Below, piece by piece: positions 7,433 to 13,746 of a DNA stretch of 13,885 bases (position 1 is its first letter; every line of letters begins with the position of its first letter). The translations under genes and the position numbers were made by a program. The DNA comes from Marinosulfonomonas sp. (GTDB lineage Bacteria > Pseudomonadota > Alphaproteobacteria > Rhodobacterales > Rhodobacteraceae), in the NCBI GenBank assembly GCA_026989405.1, contig JALSJL010000342.1:1-13885 (forward strand). The letters run 5' to 3'. Below the pieces are notes generated by a model. That model saw only the letters and a list, made by a program, of their open reading frames with translations. It ran no database searches and was not told the DNA's origin.

Positions 7433-8074
7433 CTACACCCGATCGGGCAGATACTGCACCGAATTCAAGACCTTGTAGGGCGCCGGCGCATAGGCGTTCG
7501 GCTTGGTTGCAAGCTCTGGAAACAACGCAAGCACATCGTCGCGCAACCCTTCATCCAGACGGGCAATAGCCGATGCGCTGGCAAGGAAACTCTCCACGGG
7601 CAGACCATCCACGCAAAACACCTGGTGGGTGTCGAACAGGATGGTGAAAAACCGCACCCGCTTGGCGGACATGTCGAGGAATGCGCCCTCAACCGGCTCT
7701 GCAAGATCGCGGGCCGCAACAAGGCAGCCGGCAGTGTCTTGCTGGCCTTCCAGACGGTAGCCCGGCACCAGAAAACGCTGATCCGGCGCCAGTGAAATAC
7801 GGTTGGCAGGCAGCATCGGGCCAAGAGCGCGGGGCTGCAGGCAGATCGGGGCAAGGCTGCGTTCGGCGGCCATTTCGGCGGCTGTGACCGAGCGTTCCCA
7901 GATCCGGCGCACCGGTTGCAGCCCATTGTCGCGCGTGACCACAAGATCACCCGGGCGCACCATTTCAATGCGACGCAGCCCGCATGGGGTGCGCAGGCTG
8001 GCACCGGCAGCGATGCCGCCCGGAAATGGTTGCGCCGTGCCGACCCTCATGTCGGAAGTCTTCAGAAAACTCAT
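7433..8074 (-). CDS. Hint-domain protein with degenerate splice-junction cysteine
   Basis: This 213-residue protein belongs to the Hint (hedgehog/intein) domain proteins common in Rhodobacteraceae. The core is SLRTPCGLRRIEMVRPGDLVVTRDNG (residues 26-51), then QPVRRIWERSV, ISLAPDQRFLVPGYRL and THQVFCVDGLPVESFL. Family members usually read C-F-x-P-G-T before the first strand. Aligning on the TPxG turn puts Gly20 where that cysteine belongs, and the usual SPQHR block reads APDQR, so self-cleavage looks lost. There is no signal peptide and no attached repeat or toxin domain. The ATG at 8074 has an AAAGGTGAG ribosome site just upstream on the minus strand. The stop lies 2 bases from the stop of the convergent oxidase gene. 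Its biological role is unknown; the domain call is firm. Confidence 0.82.
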   Translation of the reverse strand: MSFLKTSDMRVGTAQPFPGGIAAGASLRTPCGLRRIEMVRPGDLVVTRDNGLQPVRRIWERSVTAAEMAAERSLAPICLQPRALGPMLPANRISLAPDQRFLVPGYRLEGQQDTAGCLVAARDLAEPVEGAFLDMSAKRVRFFTILFDTHQVFCVDGLPVESFLASASAIARLDEGLRDDVLALFPELATKPNAYAPAPYKVLNSVQYLPDRV

Positions 8075-8222
8075 GTCTCACCTTTCCACTTGTCCCGGTT
8101 TCCGATGCATCCCTATCGCAAAAGTGTAACCAAACCTGGTTATCGCCCTTGCCCGAGCCGGCGTTCTGTCTAGAAATTGAAACGAATTCTACAGTCACGA
8201 AAAGTGCGGCAGAAGGGCGAAC
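8075..8222. promoter_or_regulatory. Divergent intergenic region with a 16-bp palindrome
   Basis: This 148-base, comparatively AT-rich gap separates the divergent Hint (-) and methyltransferase (+) genes and must hold both promoters. TAACCA (8127-8132) and TGGTTA (8137-8142) form a perfect dyad with an AACC centre, the size of an operator for a dimeric regulator. I cannot assign -35 and -10 boxes with confidence on either strand. Confidence 0.4.
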
Positions 8223-8888
8223 ATGGCAGCGCGCAGACTGAACCTTCCCGACAGCGCAAGCGTGGCCCGAACCGGCCCTGACGCACGCCTGTTCGCGCCC
8301 TCGGCCGCGCGCAACCGCACGGCCATTCTTGATGCACTTGCCCGTCTTGTCCCGCCCAAGGGGCGCGCGCTTGAAATTGCCAGCGGCACCGGCGAGCACA
8401 TGGTCGCACTGGCCCGCCGGTTTCCCGATCTGTCATGGCAGCCGACCGATATCGCCCCGGAGCGGCGCGCCAGCATTTCCGCCTGGCTGAAACACGAAGG
8501 CCTGAGCCAGGCCGTCGCGCCCCCGCTGCACCTTGATGCAACGGCACCGGGATGGGGCCGAGAACTGGCGGGCCAGGATGTGATCTTGCTGGTGAACCTC
8601 CTGCACCTGATCAGCGACGCCGAAACAGAGACCCTGATTGCCGAAGCGGCACAGGCGTTGGCCCCGGGCGGCGTGTTTGTGGCCTATGGCCCGTTCCTGC
8701 GTGGCACCAGCTTTGCCTCGGACGGCGACCGGGAGTTTCATCAAAGCCTGCGCGCGCAGGATGCCGAGATCGGATACAAGTCCTTCGAATGGGTTCAGAG
8801 CAAACAGAAGGCGGCCGGACTGGTGCCCGCACAACCTGTCGACATGCCGGCGAGCAACCTGATGCTGGTGGCGCAACGCCCGGGCTGA
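8223..8888 (+). CDS. DUF938 family class I SAM-dependent methyltransferase
   Basis: This 221-residue protein has the DUF938 (UPF0585, METTL26-like) layout. The opening includes RLFAPSAARNRTAILDAL, typical of the family; the SAM motif I is LEIASGTGEH at residues 50-59, and LSWQPTDIAPERRASI gives the acidic end of strand 2. DVILLVNLLHLISD and LAPGGVFVAYGPFLRGTSFASDGDREFHQSL follow. The last stretch, GPFLRGTSFASDGDREFH, is characteristic of DUF938. The substrate is unknown for this family, so no reaction is assigned beyond methyl transfer from SAM. ATG 8223 has AGAAGGGCGA directly upstream. The stop is 7 bases from the stop of the convergent large flavoprotein gene, with no terminator between. 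The length is normal. Confidence 0.87.
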   Translation: MAARRLNLPDSASVARTGPDARLFAPSAARNRTAILDALARLVPPKGRALEIASGTGEHMVALARRFPDLSWQPTDIAPERRASISAWLKHEGLSQAVAPPLHLDATAPGWGRELAGQDVILLVNLLHLISDAETETLIAEAAQALAPGGVFVAYGPFLRGTSFASDGDREFHQSLRAQDAEIGYKSFEWVQSKQKAAGLVPAQPVDMPASNLMLVAQRPG

Positions 8889-8895
8889 GCCGTCT

Positions 8896-11394
8896 TCACC
8901 CGTCTATGCGGATCGTCTCGTTTTTCGGATCATACGGGCTGTCCTGGGTCACCTCGGCGTCCCACAACTCGTTGAACATCCGCACTTTCAGCTTCTGCCC
9001 CGGTTCGGCCAGATCGGGGCGCACATAGCCCATGCCGATCGACTTGCCGAAAGCCACCGAGTAGCCGCCCGAGGTCAGGCGTCCGACCTTTTCACCCTCG
9101 TGATAAAGCGCCTCGCGCCCCCAGGGGTCGGCATCGGCAGGCCCGTCGACCAGCAGCGTCACGCATTTGCTGCGAATGCCGGTTTCGACCATCGCCTGCT
9201 TGCCGTGAAAATCCCTGGAAAGATCGACGAACCGGTCCAGCCCGGCCTCGAGCGGCGTCGCATCGCGGCCCAGTTCGGTGCCAAAGGCGCGATAGCTCTT
9301 TTCCTGGCGCAGCCAGTTCTGGGCGCGCGCACCCACCAGCTTGAGCCCGTGCTTTCCGCCCGCTTCAAGCAATTGATCCCAAAGGTAATTCTGCATCTCG
9401 ATCGGGTGATGAAGCTCCCACCCCAGCTCGCCGGTATAGGCCACGCGGATCGCGACGACCGGGCACATCTTCAGCTCGATCCTGCGCATCGACAACCACG
9501 GGAACCGCTTGTTGGACAGCGCCGTTTCCGGCTCGGGGTCGCGGATCAGTTCACGCAGCACATCGCGCGACTTCGGCCCGGCGATGGCGAAAACGCCGTA
9601 GCGCGTCGTCCAGTCCTCGACCTCGATGCGGCCGAACTCGGCCTCCTTGTCGGCAACGGCCTTGAGCAGATGGTCGCGGTCATAGGCATGCCAGGCGCCG
9701 GCCGAAATCAGCACGAAACGATCCTCGGCTTCGCGCAGGATGGTGTATTCGGTGCGGGTGGTGCCGGCATCGGTCAGCGCGTAGGTCAGGTTGATCCGCC
9801 CGACGCGCGGCAGCTTGTTGGTGGTGAACCAGTCCAGAAAGGCCGCCGCCCCCGGCCCCTTGACCACATGCTTGGCAAAGGCCGTGGCGTCGATCAGCCC
9901 GACGCCTTCCCGGATCGCCTGCGCCTCGTCACGGGCATAGGGCCACCAGCCGCCGCGGCGAAAGCTGCGCGCCTTTTCGTCGAAGTCCGCGGGAGCGTCC
10001 AAGGGTCCGTAATAATTGGGTCTTTCCCAGCCGTTGACCTGCCCGAACTGCGCGCCAAGCGCCTTTTGCCGGTCATAGGCCGGGGCCGTGCGCAGCGGCC
10101 GGCAGGCGGGGCGTTCTTCGTCCGGGTGGTGCAGGATATAGACGTGTTCGTAGCATTCCTCGTTCTTGCGGGCGGCATATTCGGTGGTCATCCAGTCGCC
10201 GTAACGCTTGGGATCAAGGCTGGCCATGTCGATTTCGGCTTCGCCCTCGACCATCATCTGCGCAAGATAATAGCCGGTGCCGCCGGCCGCCGTGATGCCG
10301 AAGCTGAACCCCTCGGCCAGCCACATGTTGCGCAAGCCCGGTGCCGGGCCGACCAGCGGGTTGCCGTCGGGGGTGTAGCAGATCGGACCGTTGAAATCAT
10401 CTTTCAAACCAACAGGTTCGCTGGACGGGATGCGGTGAATGAAGGACATGTATTCTTCTTCGATCCGCTCCAGATCGAGCGGAAACAGATCGGCGCGGAA
10501 GCTGTCGGGCACGCCCCATTCGAAGCGCGCCGGAGCGCCGCGCTCGTAAGGCCCCAATATCCAGCCGCCCCGTTCTTCGCGCACATACCACTTGGCATCG
10601 GCATCGCGCAGCACCGGGTGCTCGGGGTTGCCGGCCTTGCGCCAGTCGACCAGCGCCGGGTCGGGTTCTGTCACAATGTATTGATGTTCCACGGGAATTG
10701 CCGGCAGCTTGAGCCCCAGAAGGCCCGCCGTGCGCACCGCGTGGTTGCCCGTGGCCGTCACCACATGCTCGGCGGTGATCACGGCGCGTTCGTCCGAAGG
10801 CACCAGGTTTCCGCCCCGTTCCACCATCTTCGTGACGCTGACGCGCCATTCGCTGCCGGTCCATTCGTAGCCGTCCACCTGCCAGCGCCGTTCGATGGTC
10901 GCGCCGAACTGGCGCGCACCCTTGGCCATGGCCTGGGTCACGTCTGCCGGGTTGATGTAGCCGTCGGTCGGGTGAAACAGCGCGCCGCGCAAATCTTCGG
11001 TGCGCACCAGGGGCCAGCGCTCCTTGATCTGATCGGGGGTCATGAATTCATATGGGATTCCAACGGTTTCGGCGGTTGAAGCGTAAAGCTGAAACTCATC
11101 CATCCGCGCAGCCGACTGCGCCATGCGCAGGTTTCCGACCACTGCAAATCCGGCGTTCAGGCCGGTTTCGGCTTCGAGCGATTTGTAGAATTTCACCGAG
11201 TAGTCGTGAATGTGGCTGGTGGCGTATCCCATGTTGAACAGCGGCAACAAACCGGCGGCATGCCAGGTGGAGCCGGCGGTCAGCTCGTCGCGTTCCAGCA
11301 ACATCACCTCCCAACCGGCACGGGCCAGGTGGTAAGCGATCCCGGCACCGACGGCACCGCCGCCGACGATCAGTGATTTCACATGGGTTTTCAT
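8896..11394 (-). CDS. Dimethylglycine/sarcosine dehydrogenase-like flavoprotein with GcvT folate-binding half
   Basis: This 832-residue fusion probably demethylates an N-methylated glycine and passes the one-carbon unit to tetrahydrofolate. The N-terminal DAO domain has IVGGGAVGAGIAYHLARAG (residues 9-27), Glu34 after strand 2, and TAGSTWHAAGL (39-49). His45 in that motif matches the His that carries covalent FAD in mammalian dimethylglycine dehydrogenase, from memory. FNGPICYTPDGNPLVGPAPG and FSFGITAAGGTG close the FAD half. From about residue 430 comes the aminomethyltransferase-like half: GVGLIDATAFAKHVVKGPGA, TRTEYTILR, AIAGPKSRDVL, YTGELGWELHHP and a C-terminal barrel ending GMGYVRPDLAEPGQKLKVRM. 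ATG 11394 is chosen because GGAGG (11402-11406) lies 7 bases upstream and the FAD motif starts immediately; the open frame beyond it is meaningless. It has no obvious partner genes here. Dimethylglycine versus sarcosine cannot be decided by eye. Confidence 0.9.
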   Translation of the reverse strand: MKTHVKSLIVGGGAVGAGIAYHLARAGWEVMLLERDELTAGSTWHAAGLLPLFNMGYATSHIHDYSVKFYKSLEAETGLNAGFAVVGNLRMAQSAARMDEFQLYASTAETVGIPYEFMTPDQIKERWPLVRTEDLRGALFHPTDGYINPADVTQAMAKGARQFGATIERRWQVDGYEWTGSEWRVSVTKMVERGGNLVPSDERAVITAEHVVTATGNHAVRTAGLLGLKLPAIPVEHQYIVTEPDPALVDWRKAGNPEHPVLRDADAKWYVREERGGWILGPYERGAPARFEWGVPDSFRADLFPLDLERIEEEYMSFIHRIPSSEPVGLKDDFNGPICYTPDGNPLVGPAPGLRNMWLAEGFSFGITAAGGTGYYLAQMMVEGEAEIDMASLDPKRYGDWMTTEYAARKNEECYEHVYILHHPDEERPACRPLRTAPAYDRQKALGAQFGQVNGWERPNYYGPLDAPADFDEKARSFRRGGWWPYARDEAQAIREGVGLIDATAFAKHVVKGPGAAAFLDWFTTNKLPRVGRINLTYALTDAGTTRTEYTILREAEDRFVLISAGAWHAYDRDHLLKAVADKEAEFGRIEVEDWTTRYGVFAIAGPKSRDVLRELIRDPEPETALSNKRFPWLSMRRIELKMCPVVAIRVAYTGELGWELHHPIEMQNYLWDQLLEAGGKHGLKLVGARAQNWLRQEKSYRAFGTELGRDATPLEAGLDRFVDLSRDFHGKQAMVETGIRSKCVTLLVDGPADADPWGREALYHEGEKVGRLTSGGYSVAFGKSIGMGYVRPDLAEPGQKLKVRMFNELWDAEVTQDSPYDPKNETIRIDG

Positions 11395-11546
11395 CGGATG
11401 GCCTCCGCGGATTCTTCCTGGGCGAAGATTGCCTTTTTCGCGACGCAGGGGGAAGAGCCAAGCGACCGGGTTTGGCGCAAAAGCGACGGCCAGCGCACGG
11501 TTGGTTGGCACGGCCTTAACCGACAGGCCGCAGGATCGGGGGACCG

Positions 11547-11573
11547 GAAACGGACGAAACGGACGCAGACGGG
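11547..11573 (+). repeat. Tandem 9-bp repeats upstream of the Phd-like gene
   Basis: GAAACGGAC occurs twice without a gap (11547-11555 and 11556-11564), and a weaker third unit, GCAGACGGG (11565-11573), follows. They end just before the palindrome at 11577. The spacing of 9 bases is close to one helical turn, which would suit side-by-side protein binding; the function is inferred. Confidence 0.55.
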
Positions 11574-11576
11574 TGA

Positions 11577-11596
11577 CCGGGATCGTACAATCCCGG
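11577..11596 (+). promoter_or_regulatory. Palindromic operator overlapping a likely -10 element of the Phd-like gene
   Basis: CCGGGAT (11577-11583) and ATCCCGG (11590-11596) are perfect 7-bp arms with a 6-bp centre. The sequence TACAAT (11586-11591), one base from the -10 consensus, lies across the centre and right arm, 31 bases before the ATG at 11623. I see no good -35. Phd/YefM antitoxins typically repress their own promoters by binding such palindromes, so this looks like an autoregulatory site; that link is inference. Confidence 0.55.
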
Positions 11597-11622
11597 CGCC
11601 GCACAAGGAAACGGCGGGAACC

Positions 11623-12015
11623 ATGGACCCAGTGATCAAATCGGTGAGTGTGAGCGCGCTGCGCGACGGGCTGGCGCAGGCGGTGCGCAAGGTCGAGATG
11701 GAGGGCTTCAGCTATGTGCTGCGCCGGCACGGGCAGCCGGTGGCGGTGCTGGTCTCGATGAAGGCGGCCGAACTGGTGTGGGAGGCGCAACTGCGCGCGC
11801 TGCACCAGGCGCACCGGCGCGGCGAGACGCTGGACCTGGGGTCGCCGCCGGCCCCGCCACCGGACGATGTGCCGGCCGAAAAGCGCGGCTATCTGCGCCG
11901 CCTGTTGCGCCGGCGCCAGAGGCGGCGCGCCCGCCACGCCGAGGCGACGGCAGCCGCCGCGGCCGCCGACATCCGGGCCTACCGCACCGGGCGCGGCACC
12001 GGCGACGGGATCTGA
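11623..12015 (+). CDS. Orphan Phd/YefM-like antitoxin with a proline/arginine-rich tail
   Basis: The first 55 or so residues look like the DNA-binding half of the Phd/YefM fold: IKSVSVSALRDGLAQAVRKV (5-24), then SYVLRRHGQPVAVLVSMKAAELV (30-52), matching the family pattern of an 'S.S.aR..L...l..V' helix pair and a '.i.r.G.pvavLvs...' strand. After that comes something not typical: a charged linker, a Pro-rich stretch (PPAPPPDDVP, 75-84), a cluster with ten arginines in residues 92-104, and an Ala run (110-115). The 130-residue product is longer than usual for the family (roughly 80-90). ATG 11623 is chosen because the Phd motif begins there and the promoter lies just upstream; the longer open frame crosses that promoter. 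No toxin gene adjoins it; a KAP NTPase follows 99 bases later. It may be a stand-alone DNA-binding regulator. Confidence 0.65.
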   Translation: MDPVIKSVSVSALRDGLAQAVRKVEMEGFSYVLRRHGQPVAVLVSMKAAELVWEAQLRALHQAHRRGETLDLGSPPAPPPDDVPAEKRGYLRRLLRRRQRRRARHAEATAAAAAADIRAYRTGRGTGDGI

Positions 12016-12114
12016 AGCGGCGCGGGCCGGGGGCGGGCCGGCCTTGGGGTGCCCGCTTTCGTGCCGGGCAAAATCGGCGACACTGGTCCCGGCAGGCGAC
12101 AAGGGGGCCGGGGC
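12016..12114 (+). promoter_or_regulatory. Promoter region of the KAP NTPase gene with an inverted repeat
   Basis: In this 99-base gap TGCCGGG (12062-12068) and CCCGGCA (12088-12094) are perfect 7-bp arms 19 bases apart. TCCCGGC (12087-12093), five bases, then ACAAGG (12099-12104) repeats the module found before the Phd-like gene at 11591-11608 with the same internal spacing. AAGG in this module may act as the ribosome site. GACACT (12079-12084) sits where the other gene has TACAAT but is a poor -10. Confidence 0.4.
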
Positions 12115-13698
12115 ATGGCGGAGTTGATGGAAAAGGGTTTGATGGAAACGGACGCACCGTTGGCCGACGATGGGGGCGACCGCCTGGGCTTTGCGAAGAT
12201 CGCCGAGGAACTGGCCGCATCCATCAAGGCCCAACCCGCCGATGGCGGGCTTGTGATCGGCATCGAGGGGGCCTGGGGCAGCGGCAAGACATCGCTGGTC
12301 GAACTGGTGTTTTCGCAATTGCCGGACGTGTCCACACTGCGCTTTCTGCCCTGGCTGGTGGGCGGGCGCGACGCGCTGCTGCACGAGCTGTTTGCAAGCC
12401 TTGCAGACGCCCTGCCCCACGACGCAAACGCCGCTAAAAACAGGAAGTTGCGAGACAACCTTCGCATGTTTTCCAAATTGGCGCGGGGCGCGGAATTTGG
12501 CCTGTCCCTTTTCAATCAGACGGCCGCGCGGGCTGCCGGCGCGGCCAGCAAGGGGCTGGACGCCGCCGCGACGCCCTCGCTTGTCAGGCTGCGCGAGGAA
12601 ATCCGCGAGTCATTGAAAGACACCGGGCAGAAGATCATCGTGTTCATCGACGATCTCGACCGGCTGGAGCCGCAGGACACCCTGGAAGTGCTGCGGCTGG
12701 TCAAGGCGGTGGCCGACTTTCCGAACATCACCTATCTTGTCGCCTTCGACCCCGAAACAACGGCCAGGGCGCTGGAAAAGGCCGGGATGACGGACGGCCG
12801 CGCGTTTCTGGAAAAGATCATCCAGGTGTCTTTCCGGCTGCCGGCCCCCGAGCCGTGGGATCTGACAAGCTGGCTGGCCGAAGCCGCGCGGAATATCGCG
12901 GGCAGAGTGGACGACCGGCAGGCCGCGCGCATCCAGGCGGCAGCGCAGAGGATCGGAGAGGTCTATCTGAACACCCCGCGCGACGTGGTGCGGGTGCTGA
13001 ACCATTTTCGCCTGCATTATCAGCCACTTGCCGGCAAGGTCGACCCGGGCGACCTGCTGTTTCTGCAGATCGTCCGCATCAAGGCGCCGGCGTTGCCTGG
13101 CTGGATCGAGGGCTATGTCGCCACCCTGGCACGCCTGCATGAAGGGGGCGTGTTGGACAACGACGCCCCGCTTGACGGCGCAAAAAAACTGAAAGCCGCC
13201 CTGGGCGTGGAGCCTGACCAACAGGGCGAACTGCTGGGCAGAATGAGGCGCTTCCTGCCCGGAATATCCGGGAACACCGTGGAATTGGCGGGGGCATGGG
13301 CGGACATCGACCTGCCGGAGCCGGAAAAAGACCGGCTGATGTCAACGCCCCGGTTTGAGGCGGCGCGAACGGGCTTTCTGAAGCGGCTGGAGAGGGCGAC
13401 GCCTGGCGATCTGGCGCAGAACCCGCAGTTCGTTCACATCTTGTATGCCTGGCTGCAGGGCGGGGCCGAAGCCCGGGCGCGGGACTGGGTTGCCCAGAAC
13501 ACGAAAAGCGACGCGGACCTGCTGACGTTTCTGGAGAGCATCAGGTCATGGAGTTCTGCCGGGCTTTACCTGAACATTCAGGAGTTGGGAAATTTCCTGG
13601 ATATCCAGAAAACCCGGACCCGGCTGGAGGATATGGGCGGCGTCAGGGCGGGCGCGCTTCTTGCGGTTTTCCACCGGGACACCCCTGCCGACACCTGA
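12115..13698 (+). CDS. KAP-family P-loop NTPase
   Basis: This 527-residue protein has the KAP NTPase layout. The lead-in DRLGFAKIAEELAASI (22-37) is the usual N-terminal helix. Walker A is GAWGSGKT (52-59), with Lys58. Walker B is KIIVFIDDLDRL (173-184), with Asp179-Asp180, followed by TLEVLRLVKAVADFPNITYLVAFD, the KAP sensor strand. An arginine-bearing AFLEKIIQVSFRLPAP and TPRDVVRVLNHF come next. Many KAP proteins have membrane helices between the two Walker motifs; here residues 117-153 are only mildly hydrophobic, so I call it cytoplasmic. The C-terminal 200 residues are not recognised. KAP NTPases include the phage-exclusion protein PifA of the F plasmid, so defence is possible but unproven. 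ATG 12115 is preferred; in-frame ATGs at 12127 and 12142 are alternatives, the last having AAAAGGG nearby. Confidence 0.85.
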   Translation: MAELMEKGLMETDAPLADDGGDRLGFAKIAEELAASIKAQPADGGLVIGIEGAWGSGKTSLVELVFSQLPDVSTLRFLPWLVGGRDALLHELFASLADALPHDANAAKNRKLRDNLRMFSKLARGAEFGLSLFNQTAARAAGAASKGLDAAATPSLVRLREEIRESLKDTGQKIIVFIDDLDRLEPQDTLEVLRLVKAVADFPNITYLVAFDPETTARALEKAGMTDGRAFLEKIIQVSFRLPAPEPWDLTSWLAEAARNIAGRVDDRQAARIQAAAQRIGEVYLNTPRDVVRVLNHFRLHYQPLAGKVDPGDLLFLQIVRIKAPALPGWIEGYVATLARLHEGGVLDNDAPLDGAKKLKAALGVEPDQQGELLGRMRRFLPGISGNTVELAGAWADIDLPEPEKDRLMSTPRFEAARTGFLKRLERATPGDLAQNPQFVHILYAWLQGGAEARARDWVAQNTKSDADLLTFLESIRSWSSAGLYLNIQELGNFLDIQKTRTRLEDMGGVRAGALLAVFHRDTPADT

Positions 13699-13703
13699 CG
13701 CAA

Positions 13704-13727
13704 CCCGGTGCTCGCACCTGCGCCGGG
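13704..13727 (+). other. Hairpin between the KAP gene and the next gene
   Basis: CCCGGTGC (13704-13711) and GCGCCGGG (13720-13727) pair over eight bases with one G-T. No T-run follows, so a terminator is doubtful. A TATGCT sequence (13734-13739), -10-like, follows and overlaps the upstream ATG option of the next gene, so it is weak evidence for a promoter. Confidence 0.3.
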
Positions 13728-13746
13728 ACGTGATATGCTGACCCGC

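Larger units (their letters stand above)
11395..11622. promoter_or_regulatory. Divergent intergenic region between the flavoprotein and the Phd-like gene
   Basis: This 228-base gap serves the flavoprotein gene (-) and the Phd-like gene (+). Near the flavoprotein side I see only its GGAGG site. In the middle CGGCC (11511-11515) and GGCCG (11526-11530) form a short dyad around TTAACCGACA. The Phd-like side has two tandem repeats and a promoter-overlapping palindrome, listed separately. Confidence 0.5.

Noticed and set aside
7433..8074. Active intein or hedgehog-type self-splicing protein
   Set aside because: There are no flanking extein domains and the expected nucleophilic cysteine is replaced, so only a Hint-like fold is claimed.
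9100..11079. Long 659-codon open frame on the + strand
   Set aside because: It lies entirely antisense to the dehydrogenase-GcvT flavoprotein, whose motifs are unambiguous. Its translation is low-complexity and matches no family; it arises from GC-rich codon bias.
11556..12156. Twelve-base repeat GAAACGGACGCA at 11556 and inside the KAP gene at 12145
   Set aside because: Twelve-base matches are expected by chance several times in a window of this size, and the second copy lies in coding sequence.
11395..12420. Upstream extension of the flavoprotein frame to 12420 on the - strand
   Set aside because: The FAD-binding motif starts at residue 8 from ATG 11394, which has a GGAGG site. The extension has no domain and runs antisense to the Phd-like and KAP genes.
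11778..12437. Open frame of 219 codons (+) overlapping the Phd-like and KAP genes, considered as a missing toxin
   Set aside because: The translation is Ala/Arg/Pro-rich without any toxin motif and has no ribosome site; it is a frame shadow of two better-supported genes.
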